NCBI RefSeq assembly: GCF_031877795.1
Contig: NC_133946.1
Coordinates: 12,437,144-12,501,143 of the forward strand
Direction: 5' to 3'
DNA from: Strix aluco
Lineage: Eukaryota > Chordata > Aves > Strigiformes > Strigidae
DNA length: 64,000 nucleotides
Shown here: positions 36,401 to 48,083 of the stretch, piece by piece
How positions within the stretch are numbered: position 1 is the stretch's first letter
Layout of the letters: each line of letters opens with the position of its first letter
Program-made: the position numbers and the translations under genes
Notes under the pieces: generated by a model
Seen by the model: only the letters and a program-made list of their open reading frames with translations
Databases searched by the model: none
Told to the model about the DNA's origin: nothing

Positions 36401-39400
36401 CATCGCCCCTGGTCAGAGAGACCCGGCCAGTGCCCCCAGCTCGAGCCTGGGCACAGGGGTGGGTCCTGCAGAGGCTCTGGGGACACTGTTGGAAAAGGGA
36501 GGGGAACACCAGGGCCATCTCCCCATCCCTGGCCCTGAGCTGGCACGCCTGTAACTGCTGTTTGCTGCTCCTTGTTCAGCGTCCCTGGGTGTCGTGACGC
36601 TGAGAGCGGCTCAAATGTGCTCCCGAGCACAAACTGCGACCCAAATCTGCAAACTCTAAGGGACAAAATGCCGAAGTGCAGCCGCAAGTGGTTACCCGGC
36701 GGCAGCCCCGCTGTGCCGGGCGTGGGAATGGAGAGGTGAGGCGACCAGACAGCGTCCGCTTAGCCGGGGGGTAAAGGTCTGGGGGCAAACCACTAATATT
36801 GCTTGAGTGGGTGAGATCGATCTGCCTCACTCTTGAAGTTTCAGAGAGATTCCCTCTTTCAAACCTTGTTGTGCAGGCTGAATCTATACCAGGGGAAAAT
36901 GCGGGAAATGGAAACACCCCCCAAAAAAAATAAAACGGAGAGGAAAATGCAGACACCACTAAGGGATGGTTCATCCCCTTCCCAGAAATGCTCGGTGGGG
37001 TGAATCCAGTTCTGCAATTACATGTTTCTACATGGTGTGTGGCCAGCCCTGTTCCTGCCCGGGCACACAGGGACCCAAAAACTCCCACAGCAGCAGGGCA
37101 AGAGCCCGGGGAGAAGGTGCCTGAGGTGCACAGAGACACCCACAGACAAGCAAACAGCGGGGACAGTAGCACAGGCCTCTTCTCTAACTTCTCCATCTGG
37201 GCTCGGCACTGAAAATGAGCGCCCTCTCTTTCCTACAGTGTCCTAGCGGGGACTCATCCATTTAAAAATGTGGAACTAAATTATATTGATGGAAAAGGCA
37301 ATAATACTTGTCACCCCTGTGACAAGTAGGTCTGTGATGCCTCAAGCTATCCTCAGCAACAGCAGCAGCAGTAAATGGGCCTTTCTTATTTCTTTTTTTT
37401 TTTTCTTCCCTCTTCCAGGCTCACAAGAAGAGACAAATGGTCCCGCAGCCTCCCAGTGCTGGCGACGTCCCTTACCGCAGCGTCTGCAGCGGGCAGGCGC
37501 CGCATCTCAGCCCCTCGCACAGCAGCTTCATGCCGCCGTCCCTCAGGTCCTCGTTCCCAGCCAGGTCCAGCTCCGTCAGGGAGGGTTTTACGCTGAGGAT
37601 GGCGGCCAGAGCCCCACAGCAGGCGCCCGTGAGCTGACACCGATTGAACCTGCAAGAGAGATGCGGAGAGGAGCCACGGAGCCGCAGGGACGCACCAGCC
37701 GAGCCCTCCCTGACTCAGCCACCACAAGCCAGGTTGGTCTCCCTGGGCACCTCCCGGGAGCAGAAGAGCCCGTCCCGCCGTGCGGCAAGCCGTGGCGGGA
37801 CGTGCTCATCCTCCCCATGCAGCGAGGAGACCCAGCCAGGCCGGCGGGGCTTTGCTTGCTTCCCCATTTCACCCGGCAGAGAGGAGCGATGTACCTCAGC
37901 CTCGTTAATTTACAGCCTGATTTTTCCAAGGCTTGACAAAGCAGATGGATGGGTGACTCCTTCCCCTCCTCTTGCTTCTCCCTGAAAACAAAGAGATGCA
38001 TCCTATTACTATTCCTACTCCTAGCCTATTCCTATCCTACTCTATTCCTACTCCTATCCTATCCCTACTCCTATTCTAGTTCTAGTCTAGTCTAGTCTAG
38101 TCTATGTCCATGCTATCCTATTCCTATTCCTACTCCTACTCCATTCTACTCCTATCCTAGTCTATTCCTACTCCTAGCCTGTTCCTACCCTAGTCTTTTC
38201 CTACTCCTATCCTATTCTAATTCTAGTCTAGTCTAGTCTGTCTATGCTATCCTATTCCTATTCCTACTCCTACTCTATCCCTACTCCATTCTATTCCTAT
38301 CCTACTCTATTCCCATCCTATTCCTATCCTACCCCTACTCCTACCCTATCCTATTCTAAGTCTAGTCTAGTCTAGTCTAGGTCTATGCTGTCCTACTCCC
38401 ATCCCTGTTCCCACACTGCTCCTTGGCCGCCGGCTGTGCCCCTCGGTCACACCGGTATCCCCTTGCCGGTGTCCCGGTATGGCAGGAGGACTGGCCTTGC
38501 CATGGGCTCCTCGGCAGGGTCACGGCAGCTCTTTGGGCTCTGAGGGACTCACCGCTCTGTGGCTTGGGGCCTCACGCACCAACGCGCCTTCTTGGCCGGC
38601 TGCGGGTCCGCACAGTCCTCCGGGTCGTCCCGCAGAAAGGAGCAGTTCCCCAGGTCAAGCGACTCCAGCTTGGGGAAGTTTTTTACACTGAAGGAAAGGA
38701 CCATCTGATCGAAGCGGTTAAGGTTGAGCCCCCGTAGGTTCACCCCCATGAAAGAATCCAAGGCGGTCGCCACCAAACGCTCGTCCTGGGTCTCGTACAG
38801 ACAGTGGCAGATCTCCAGCTCGCGGATCACGGCCGGCTCCTGCATCAGCAAAGCCAGGGCCGTTTTCTGGCTGTTCTGGAGCCACGCCAGTAATTCCTGC
38901 GTAATCCTGGGTGTGATTTTACACCCCGTCTTCTCCTCCAGCTCCCTCCTGCGGTCCTCATTTAAGAGCCCAAAGAGGAACCGTACGGTTAGCATCAGGT
39001 AGTTACTGGAGTTGCTGTAGCTCTCCAGCAGCTTCTTCACATCCCTGGAGGGACCAGCGGGGAGGTCCTGCGCCTCCCCTTCATCTTCCAGCAGGTAGAA
39101 GAGCGCCGCAAAAAACTCCTGGAAGCTGAGGTGGATGAAGCTGTAGGTGCTGACACAGGAGATGTCCCTCTGGAAGACGTGCTCGCTGAGGAGGAGTGGG
39201 AGGGCTTGTCGCTGGTCCAGCACATACCCATGCACCTCCTTCTCCTCAAAGAGGACCTTCTGCTTCCAGACACCATCAACTGCCAGGCAGCACAGACTCC
39301 TGAGCACCGCAGGCACGTCTGGCTTCAGCCGGCCTCTCAGAGACTGGAGCAGGGCAGAAAGGTAGAGGATGTAGATCCCCGTCGTCGTCTTCGGGCTTTG

Positions 39401-40994
39401 GGCGAGACCTCTTGTGCCACTGAACTGCTTCTTCATGACGGTGCAGACGATCCAGCACACAATGGGCACCAGGCACATGGTGAAGAGCGCCTCGTTCCCT
39501 CTGACGAACTGGAAGACGGCAGCCGCCTGCTCTGCGTTGTCGAAAAACTTGTGAAAATATTCCTTCCTCTCCACCTCGGAAAACCCCACGATTTCAGCGT
39601 AGCGCTCGCACTTCAGGAACCTGCTCAGTTTCCGCAGGGCGGCCGGCCTCGTGGTGATGAGCAGGGAGCTCTCAGGCAGGAACCTCCTGCGGAAGAGGCT
39701 GCTCAGAGTGATTTCCACTAGACTCTTCTCCTTGGGCTGGGAGCACAGCTCAGGCTCAGGCAGGTGGAAGGAGAAGCGGAGCTCATCGAAGCCGTCGATC
39801 ACAAACAGGAGCTTCTCTGGCTGCTCCAGCACCTTGTCAAGTGGCAGAGAGCCGCTGGGACAGCACTGGGTGATGAGCTCGGCCATGCTGGCCTCTCTGG
39901 TGAGGAGGTTGCCCTCCCGGCAGTGGATGTAGAAGACGTAGTCAAACTTCGCAAACACCTTGTCAGACGCCCAGTCCAGCATGATCTTCCTGGCCGTCAT
40001 CGTCTTGCCCATGCCCGCAGCTCCCACGAGCACAACCACCTTGGGGGTCCAGCCATCGGGGCCGGGATCAAAGAGGTCATCGACAGTGATGGAGGAGCTG
40101 GCTTGCTCCTTCATGATCTCCGCATGCCGCTGCCCCATGGCCATGATCTCGTGCTCCCGTTCCTCTTCGTCACGGTGCTTGTTGACAATCAGCAGCTTTG
40201 AGTACCTGCTCTCCAGGCTCACGCTGTCACCCACCCGGGCGTTTTGGTCCTTTATGTGGCTGTAGGCCTGGCATATGGCTTTTTTGTAATTCCTCTGGTA
40301 ATCTGGAAGGGTGGGAGGCCTCTTCACGCACCTGCGGACCGCAGGGCAAGCAGCAGCAGAGCCCTCCCACGCTTCTCCCCGCCAGCAGCTACCTGGTGAT
40401 GAGGAACCCAGCAGAGGAGCAGACCCCAGGGCAGGAAGAGAAAGGGGTGTTAGTGGGCAGCATCACTGAGCCTCTGACACCCCCAAAATCCTCTTCCACC
40501 TCCTCCTCCCTGGAGGAGCCCCCCACACCCTGCCACAGGGACCCCCAACCCACCGCCCTTTCCGTAGCATCCTCCTGGCCCCAACCACACGCTCCTGCAG
40601 TCACAACCCCCAGGACACGGTGCCCGGGACCCTGCGAGATGCTGTACTCACCGGGGAGCTGCTTGGCCTTCCCACCTTTCTCCCTTTTTTCCTGGAGCTT
40701 GTCAGCAGCATTGAGGAGATGGATGTGCTTAAAGACAATTATCGCCACATCCAGGGCGTCCTCCCCGCCGTAGGAATTCATCATGAGGTTCTTCGTGTCG
40801 ATCCAGTCGGCCTTTTCCAGCCGCCCCCAGGGGATGCAGCTCCTGCCTTGCAGGTCTCCATTCGCCAGCGTGTGCCGGAATTTTTTAAAGTTGATCTCGG
40901 AGAGATCTTCCAGGGCCTGGAGCAGCAGGTCCCCAGCAGTGTCCTGCGGGCCGCTGCTGCTCGGGGCGCTCTCCTTGCTGCCGCGCCCCCCCAT
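33474..40994 (-). CDS. NLRP3: NLRP3-like inflammasome sensor (PYD-FISNA-NACHT-LRR)
   Basis: Cytosolic innate sensors of this family recruit ASC through the pyrin domain and activate caspase-1. The start ATG at 40994 opens a pyrin exon (about residues 20-105: [34 protein letters not shown]), followed by a basic linker KREKGGKAK. The large exon carries FISNA ([18 protein letters not shown], then DDLFDP), a Walker A motif GAAGMGKT, Walker [12 protein letters not shown] and sensor LLITTRP. Winged-helix and HD2 segments follow ([20 protein letters not shown]). Six further exons encode ribonuclease-inhibitor-type LRRs, and a short last exon ends at the TGA at 33474. The spliced total is 3129 nt, about 1042 residues, essentially the length of human NLRP3, with all phases consistent. 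The large exon resembles NLRP3 more than other NLRPs I know, but an NLRP12-type identity cannot be excluded by eye. Confidence 0.92.
33661..33672 (+). repeat. Poly-G tract
   Basis: A run of about a dozen G residues in the last intron of the NLRP3-like gene, likely variable in length and a G-quadruplex risk for sequencing. Confidence 0.8.
34756..34926 (-). repeat. LRR exon, recently duplicated (copy 2)
   Basis: This 171-nt exon and its splice flanks are about 94 percent identical by eye to the exon at 35822-35992. Both encode [14 protein letters not shown], then [14 protein letters not shown] and RLQTLR. The differences are roughly ten single bases, several of them replacing residues on the LRR surface. 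Confidence 0.9.
35822..35992 (-). repeat. LRR exon, recently duplicated (copy 1)
   Basis: Partner of the exon at 34756-34926. The identical stretch extends across the donor into the intron (CCCCTCAC beside both donors). This indicates a unit duplication of about 1.07 kb or gene conversion limited to the exon. Confidence 0.9.
38010..38400. repeat. Satellite-like pentanucleotide array with a 140-bp higher-order period
   Basis: About 390 bp made of variants of CCTAT, CCTAC and CTAGT. Blocks of TCTAGTCTAGTCTAG recur at about 38078, 38222 and 38361, each followed by a CTATGCT-like segment. This defines three higher-order units of 139-141 bp. It sits in the intron between the NACHT exon and the first LRR exon of the NLRP3-like gene. 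Confidence 0.85.
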
Positions 40995-41279
40995 GGGGAG
41001 AGCCCTGACACCTGGCTAATGCACGGCCCTGCACCTGTGATGGGGGGACGAGGTTTGGGGAAAACATCCTGTAAGGAGCCTCCACGGCCCCGCAGCCCAG
41101 CCCCATCCCGGCGGGGATGTCTCTGCCCTGGGGGAGCTGTGCCCCCTGCTGCCCCCAGCCTCCCTGCCCCGTGCCCCCAGCCATGCACCACAGTCCTGCC
41201 TGCTGTACCCCTGCCTGCTCCCTGCCCAAACCATCCCCACCAGCACCAGCACAAGGAGCAGTGGGGCGGCAGTCCAGGG

Positions 41280-41600
41280 GCCACCAGAGCCTCACTAGAG
41301 CCACGTCCCACCATGCAAGCAGCATCCCTCCTGGGAGAGCTGTAGCCCACCAGGAGAAAAATGTCTCCACCGAGGGAGCTGTACCCCACCGGGAAAGCAG
41401 CGTCCCCACCAGCAGAGCCGTGTCCCCACCAGAAGTCAGTCCACCTACCAGGAGAACCGTGTCCCCACCAGCAGAGCGATGTCCTCACCAGAAAAGCAGT
41501 GGCCAGCCAGGAGATCAGTGTCCTGGCCAGAAGAGCTGTATCGCCACCAGGACGCCCAGGTCCCCTCCAGCAGAACCAGTGTCCCCCGAGGGTCAGAGCG
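41280..41600. repeat. Degenerate minisatellite upstream of the NLRP3-like gene
   Basis: About a dozen imperfect copies of a 22-24 bp unit related to GTGTCCCCACCAGCAGAGC follow one another. The array lies some 300-600 bp upstream of the pyrin-exon start codon, so it falls in the 5' UTR or promoter area of that gene. Confidence 0.75.
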
Positions 41601-42707
41601 GGGCAGCCAGCCCTGCTGCGGAGCGAGGCTGCTCCAGCCCACCTGGGACCCACCATGCAGCACCACGGAGCCCGACAGGTTTGCAGGGACGGCCGGAGAC
41701 CTTCATCGTCGGGGCAAAACCCAGCCGGTGAGCTGCACAAGCATTACGATTTCCTGTACGGGCAGAGCCTTGCTTTGAAAGCATGCCGCTGCTTCCTTCC
41801 CTCTCAGGTCAAAATTATCACATTTCATGACCTTTCTGCACCTCACTTATTTTCCCCTTCTCTTCTCATCTCTTCTTAGCACTGGCTCCTTCCTTCTCAC
41901 GTGGCAGCCGAGGGTTGTGCTGAAGGAACGGAGACCCTGGTGCCCGGCGTGGCTGAGCCAGGTGGTGGGTTTTGCCACTTCTCCTTGAAATTCATCTTGC
42001 CGCAGAGCTGAACACACCCGTTCTGGTGTCCCACGCCCAGGGAAGGGTCTGGCCCACCAGCAGCCTCACCAGATGGTGGACGTGGCTCTGCTCCCCCCTG
42101 GGCAGCAGGAATGGGTCACAGCACGGGCTTTGGGGCCAAGCAAAAAGCTTCGAGAACTCAGGCTGCTGTAAGGGTGACAGACCTAAAGATAGGATCAGCC
42201 AGAGCTGCTGCCAGGGGAAGGAGCAGCCCTGATGGTGAAATTCGGGTTGAATTTGGGCTGCAACACCCCCCCAAACCGTTTGCAGGCTCCTGGCACTGAA
42301 AACAAGCCGTAAGCAAACAGCCGAGGGCGGCTTGGTCAGCCCATGGGTCGGGTCAGTGCAAAAACCTCTCGGGCAAATGCAGCTGGTGCATGGGGAGGGC
42401 ATGGGTGGGCGGGCGAGTGGGGGCGAGGTGGCTGAGCCCCCCCCCCAGGAAATGCTTTTGTGGTCCCGAGTGAGGCACAGGCAGGAGCACACAGGCGTGA
42501 AGAAAAAAAAAAACCACCCAACTCTTTCTGAGACTGAAACTGTAAAAGGGCCTGTGAAACAACTTTGTGGGAGGTCACGGTGTAGAGTGTGAGAAGAAAC
42601 CAAGAGCAGGTTCTGCCCCACCTACAGCTCCTGCTGCTGTTAATGGTGTTCGCAGAAAAAAGGTGAAGTGTCCAGAGGGGAAGCTCCAGCCACTGCAGCC
42701 ACAGCGT
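41601..42707. other. Unassigned intergenic DNA
   Basis: I recognise no gene, RNA or repeat here apart from short homopolymers (C run near 42440, A run near 42505). Confidence 0.5.
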
Positions 42708-43785
42708 TGTCATGGCTTAAACCCGGCCGACTTAAACCACACAGCTGCTCGCTCCCACCCCCGGGAATAGGGAAGAGGGTTGGGAGGGGAAGGAGACTCG
42801 TAGGCTGAGATAAAAACAGTTTAATAATTGAAATAAAATGAAATTAATGATAATAATAGTAACAGTAGAAAATACAAAGGGGTAATGCACAGTGCGATTG
42901 CACACCACAGACTGACCTAAGCCCAGCCTGGTCCTGGCTAGTGATCCCAGAGAAGAGAGAATCCTGAAACCACCATCCCAGGAACCTGAGTGGAGCTTCC
43001 CGATCACCCCCCATCTATACATGGTGAAAAACCAGCCCTTGAGATAAACGGGCGAAGCCAGCAGACATGCAGATGCCTGCTTTCGAGAGACACGGAGGGG
43101 TGAGGAGTCTGCACGTCAGCCAAGTGTCAGGGACCAGCCCGAACTGTAACAGGCCCCCGTGTACAGGCGCTGGGGGAACACGGTGCGTGAGGCTGCGTGT
43201 CCAACCCGGGACCTGCCACGTACGGGCAAAGCGGGTTCAGGTCCTTGCCCCAGGACGACCACCAGAGACCACCAGAGACCCTTCCCCAGGTTTAGCAGCT
43301 TGCACAATGTATTAACATATGCATTAGATTGCCTGGAAATAGGTGGGTGCTTCTTGGAAATGACATGAATATTCATTTCTTTTAATGTATATAAGGAGTG
43401 TGCCTTGTGTGGTAAGAGGAACAATCCCCCATGCACCTAGCGCCTGCTCCCTAATACTCAGCTGAGTGTTACAGAGTTCTGCATTTACCAGGTTTTGGTG
43501 ACACACACTGAGCACAACGTTGTACAATATGGAATATGCCAGTGGCCTGTCTGGGTCCGTTGCTCTGGCTCTGCTCCCCGCCAACTTCTTGTGCACCTGC
43601 ACACAGGCAGCACATGGGGACTTGGAAAGTCCTTGATTTCTTAGCAGCAGCTAAAAACATCAGTGTGTTATCAACATCCTTCTCGTAGCAAATCCTGTAC
43701 TGAATGTGTAACACAGCACTATTCTGGCTACTAAGGAAGAAGGAAAAAAAAACCAATTAGTGCTATCCCAGCCGAAACCAGGACA
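42708..43785 (+). mobile_element. Avian endogenous-retrovirus LTR, interrupted by another LTR
   Basis: The element begins TGTCATGGCTTAAACCCGGC and ends CCAGCCGAAACCAGGACA-like, with the stretch GGCTGAGATAAAAACAGTTT inside. These are the ends and interior of a very common bird ERVL-class LTR. No retroviral gene is present, so it is a solo LTR. The flanks share only a possible three-base CGT. About 480 bp in the middle do not fit the LTR and look like a second insertion. Confidence 0.65.
43125..43505 (+). mobile_element. Second LTR-like insertion nested in the first
   Basis: This segment begins TGTCAGGGACC, has a TATATAAG box at 43388-43395 and ends near an ACACA. It has the size and TG..CA form of a short retroviral LTR and replaces the middle of the surrounding LTR. 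I could not see a clear target-site duplication, so the borders are approximate. Confidence 0.45.
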
Positions 43786-46700
43786 CGTGTCCTGGGCAGC
43801 ACGAAGACAAAGCAGACAAGAGCAAAACCTACTTGGCCGATGGCGAAGCCTTTCGAAGCTGTGTGGATGTGCCACGCTTGACTCAGAAAGGCACTTTGGG
43901 TTTGGGATTTCTACCAGCAGCTCGTGATTACAGGGTGTCAGCCAGAGGACAGAAGTATCTTGGGTGGAGAGACCCAAACCGACGTCAGGCCAAGCCCCGT
44001 TGCTGCCGGGATCCCGGCGCGCTCCCGTTTCCCTGAGCTTTACCCATCTCACAGCGATGGCGGCCAGGCTGGGTTAGATTAGTGCAAACTCGAGCGTGGG
44101 GGGTTTTTTTAAAAAAGATAAGGGCTGGTCTAGTGTATTGAGAGTGATGCTGGGGAAGCTGAAAGCCCGTCTGATTTTATTGCTGCGGTGGCCAGCCGGC
44201 AGCAGCTGCGAAGGGCCGTGTCCCCAGCCCGGCGCGGGGCTGCGCGGTGCCGGCACGGCTGCCCTCAATCTGAACCTCCTGCCTGCCGTGGGCACATGGG
44301 GATGTGGTTTGGCGGGTGCTGCTTCCACCGGGGCGGGGACGGGGCCTCACCAGCAGCCCGAAACCAAACTGTGTCGTCCCACGCTGCAGCCCCAACTGCC
44401 AGCAGCCCCGGTCCTCCGGCAGAAGGTGAAACCCATGGGCGCGCTCGGCAGCGGGGGCCGGGAGAGGGCTCTGAGGTGCCCGAGCTTTTCCCGTTGCTCC
44501 CCATCACAGGAAGATGTACGCAGCCCTGTTTCATGCTGGGGCGCTGGCAGTGGAGGCAGATACAGTGAACCTCATTTTGTTTTGAGAGGCCGGAGGAGCA
44601 GCCCTGGGTGTCACCGCAGCCGACCTGCCTGTCTGGGGGCTGCGAGGGTGCTGTCCGGAAAGCGGGTTCCTCTCTTTCGGTCAGTAATCACACACTCAGG
44701 AGAGACATTACTTATTAACCTTAGGGTTGTGCAAGCCTCGGTGCTCAGTAGTTTCCTACAAATCAAGCACACCAACCGAACTTTTTGAGCTATATTTATA
44801 GACAAAACTTGGAGAGATAGTAATTTTCCAGGTCCATCCTCTCTACAACGATTGGTCAGTAATTTACATACAATTATAATACTGTTGACATGATACTACT
44901 ACGTGTGCTTGGGGGGTCTTCACTTGGGCAAGGGGCTTCTTGACCTACAGGTGTGATTTTTAGTCTTAGAATGAGGGAGTTCAGCGAAGGATACACGGGC
45001 CTTACGTTTGCTTGCCAAGTTGGCAACGTACCCTCTGCAAGGTCTAACGGCGCCCAGATGTCCTTGCTCAAAGGCGGTGATCTCCTTGTCCTGCTGATTA
45101 GGGATGCTGGTTAGGAAAGATCATCTTTCTTGACCAGTTTGTGACCAACAGCTCTGACCACCCGTCAGAAGAGGGGATGTAACCGCTCCTCACCTTTCCT
45201 CCCCCTCTCCAAAGCTTGAGTGCACAGGGACTAAACGCAGGGGGCTATCAGATGCTGCCTGCCCTGACAGAGATAAAGCCCTGCCTATAAAGCAGATGTA
45301 TCAAGCCAGGCTCCTCGGAGCCATCCCAGGCTCCTGGGGACCGGGGGGAGCCCGGCTGGTGGCTGCTGGCAAGTGGGGCCGGGCCTCGGCAAGCCAGCTG
45401 CGGGAGAGGGGGCTGCCTCACTGCCAACGGCCCCCCCAGAAAGGGGAGGGGGCAGAAAAATTGAAAAGGGAGGCTGGAAGCAAGCTTGGAGAAATCATCC
45501 AAAAAGCTGGCGCTCTCCCGCCTGCGTTTTTGTCCCAGAAATGCTGTTTTGGTGGGGCTGGGCTCTCGCAGGGGGGGTCTGTGGGTGAGCTGGTGGAGGG
45601 AAGCCCCCAGCTCCTTCTCACCCCAAAGCGGAGCGTCCTGACCCCGGCTCCGGGAGCGCGGGTGGCAGCTCCCCCAGGGACGATGCCCGGCCACCGCGGT
45701 GTCCCCAGGGCTGTGACCACGGGGTTTGGCGAAGGGGCCACCAGCCAAGCTCCACTGTGGTGCAAAGAAGCCCCGGTCGGGGTAATTGGCCAGCTTATTT
45801 GCTGCCAACGTAGCCCGAAATGCTGGGGGAGTGGAAAAAACCTCTGCACAAATAGATGCTGGGAAGAGATCTGCAGCCAGGCTTGGTCTTATCTCTAATT
45901 ATGTGTCTGCCTGAGCTGCAGCTGGCTCCTGGGATGTCTGGCTGTATTCGGCTCCTGGAGTTTCCCTTGAAGCCTGCTGGGAGCCCGGGCTACAAGCAGC
46001 GCCAATTAATAGCCACCCTGGGGAGAGGCAGCCGCCGTGGCAGGGAGCGGCCGTCCCACGGGACGTGGGGAGCAAACAACCCCCTGGGCGATGCCGCTGA
46101 AACACCGGGATGGGGCCAGAGGTTTCAGCTGGGGAAAGGAGCAACCCCATGAAAACATCAGGAGAAAATTAAAACAAGGAAACCCCCCACCCCGAGTGCC
46201 GGCAGGCTGGGTTTTGAAAGTCCTTCCTTCTCAAAAATGCTGTAGCTGTGGTGTTGCAAAACATGGGCACCCTCGTGATCCAAAACGGCCGTTTCCACGG
46301 TCAAAAGCCAGCCGCGGGCAGGAGAGCAGCTTGCTAAAACCCGCTTCAGCCCCTCCCCACCCAAAAGGAGAAGAGAGGCAGAAATTTTCAGCTCGTGCAG
46401 AGCAAAACAACCAGCGTCAACCTGAGGCATTTTCCAGGTCTGCAAGCAGGAAAAAAAAGACCAGCAAACCACGTTTCAGCTTATAGCAGGCTGGAGGGGG
46501 GTTGTGTGCGGGTTCAGCAGGGTTTTCAGTGGAAATGCTGCAGCCAGCGCTGCTGCAGCCCCCGGGCCAGCGGGTCCCTGTGGCCTGGGTGTGCTGGGCT
46601 GAAAACACTCGGGTAACGTCGCGCCCACTTTGATCAGGGATGCCTTATTTTTCCACTCTGCCGATACGTAATTTGTTTCTGTTTTCAGAGGCCGGGAAAC

Positions 46701-48083
46701 CCTGATTCACCCCATCCCACGGGGGATGCTTCCCAGGGCTGGGGGGTGCGGGGAGGGCTGGGGATGGGCCGAGCGCGTGGCGGGGGGTGGAATGCCACCC
46801 CTCTTCCCGCTCCATCCCACCCGGGTGCCTCCGACATTGGGGTGCGGGTCCCCCCTGGCCGGGGTGTCCCCGGGGCGGGGGCATTTCTACCCTCCGCCGT
46901 CTCCATCGCTCCGGCGGCTCTGCATCCCGCTCTCCTGTTGCTCAGAGATGTGGAGGCAGTTGCTAAGAGACACCGAAACGTCAGTATCTGGCCCTCAAGG
47001 AAAAAAAGAGAGAAAAAAAAAAAAAAGAGACAGAGAAAGAGAGAGACAAGGGAGGACGAGGAGGAGGAGGGGAGGAAGGAGGTGGGGAAAGACCTGCTCC
47101 CATTGCCAGGCTCGGCATCAGCCTTGGCCGCGGCTGCGGGAGCCGCTTGCCCAACTTGTCGGCCTTGGGGGCGAGGGCGGCCACCCGGGGACCCCCCATC
47201 TCACCACCCCAGCCCCACGGCCGTGGGGAGCCCAGCTCCACTCATCCCCCCGGCTGGCGTGAGTACCCCGGGGGACCCCCGGCACTGCCGGAGGCATCGG
47301 GGGCCTGGGAAGAAGGGGGGTGGCCGTGGCGGTGGTGTCCATCCCCCCGCCCCGGTAAGATGGGGCAGTGGGGCGAGGATGGAGCTGGGGAGGGCATGGG
47401 CGAGGGAGGAAGGAGCAAAGATGGGCAGGCGGCAGCGGGGGGCGAGAGGAGGCTGGGGGGGACACCGGGTGGGTGCCGGGGGGGGGGTTATCCCCACGGG
47501 AGAGGGCGGGGAGGGCATCCCCGGCACTGGGCTGAGCTGGCAGCAGCGGGGGCTGGCAGGGAGGTTGGGGAGTGGGCACCCCCCCGGCTCTGGCCACCGC
47601 CGGCTGGGTGAGCTGACCAAGGTCAGCAGGGCTGGGGGTTGGTTTTGGGCTGAAATCCCCGGGGCGTGGGGTTGGAGGAGTGGGGCGGCCCCATCACGGG
47701 TTGGGAGGGGGGCACGGGGAGGGAGCGGGTGCCCCACATGGCCACGAGCCGCGGCCCCCCCATCAGGGCGTGTGGCCAGCACGGCTTCCTCCCACCCCTC
47801 TTCCTCGCAGGCAGCCGAAAACGGCCCGACGCCGTCCCCACCGCCGCCCCGGGGCTCGCCGTGCCCCCGGCGGGGGGGATTGATCGTACCCCCCGAATGC
47901 CGCCGGCACGCCCGCCGCATCGCTCCGGTAGCTCGTTGCCCGGCCCCGCTCCCCACCGCCGCTGCCGGCAGCCCTCGGCCTGAGCGGGCGGGCGGGCGGC
48001 CCTTTCCCCGCGGTGTCATGGCCCCCGCCACCCCGTGAGGGTCCGGGCCTCCCCGCCGGCTGGGGCTTCGCCGCCGCCCCGCC
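43786..48083. other. Intergenic region and 5' flank of LRRC55
   Basis: No convincing exon is visible. At 44670-45200 an AT-richer block stands out from its GC-rich surroundings and may be an unidentified repeat. At about 46980-47090 there is a purine tract (A-rich, then AGAGAG and GGAGGA). From 46700 the DNA becomes a CpG island leading into LRRC55; long open frames there are a by-product of GC content. Confidence 0.5.

Larger units (their letters stand above)
33474..40994 (-). other. NLRP3: Exon map of the NLRP3-like gene
   Basis: Coding exons on the minus strand, 5' to 3': 40994-40652 (343 nt, PYD and linker), 40302-38553 (1750, FISNA-NACHT-HD2), 37981-37895 (87), 37649-37476 (174, LRR), 36366-36196 (171, LRR), 35992-35822 (171, LRR), 34926-34756 (171, LRR), 34100-33930 (171, LRR), 33564-33474 (91, last). 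The 171-nt modules share phase 2, so any of them can be skipped or duplicated without a frame change. This is the usual NLRP architecture. Confidence 0.88.

Noticed and set aside
44096-44788. 230-codon frame between the LTRs and LRRC55
   Set aside because: No motif, no splice or promoter context, and competing frames on both strands.
44670-45230. AT-richer block that might be another LTR
   Set aside because: I could not identify TG..CA ends, a TATA box in place, or similarity to a known bird repeat, so it is only mentioned as unassigned.
46746-48038. Long open frame (about 430 codons) upstream of LRRC55
   Set aside because: Gly/Arg/Pro-rich composition typical of CpG-island DNA, no domain, and overlapping open frames on the other strand.
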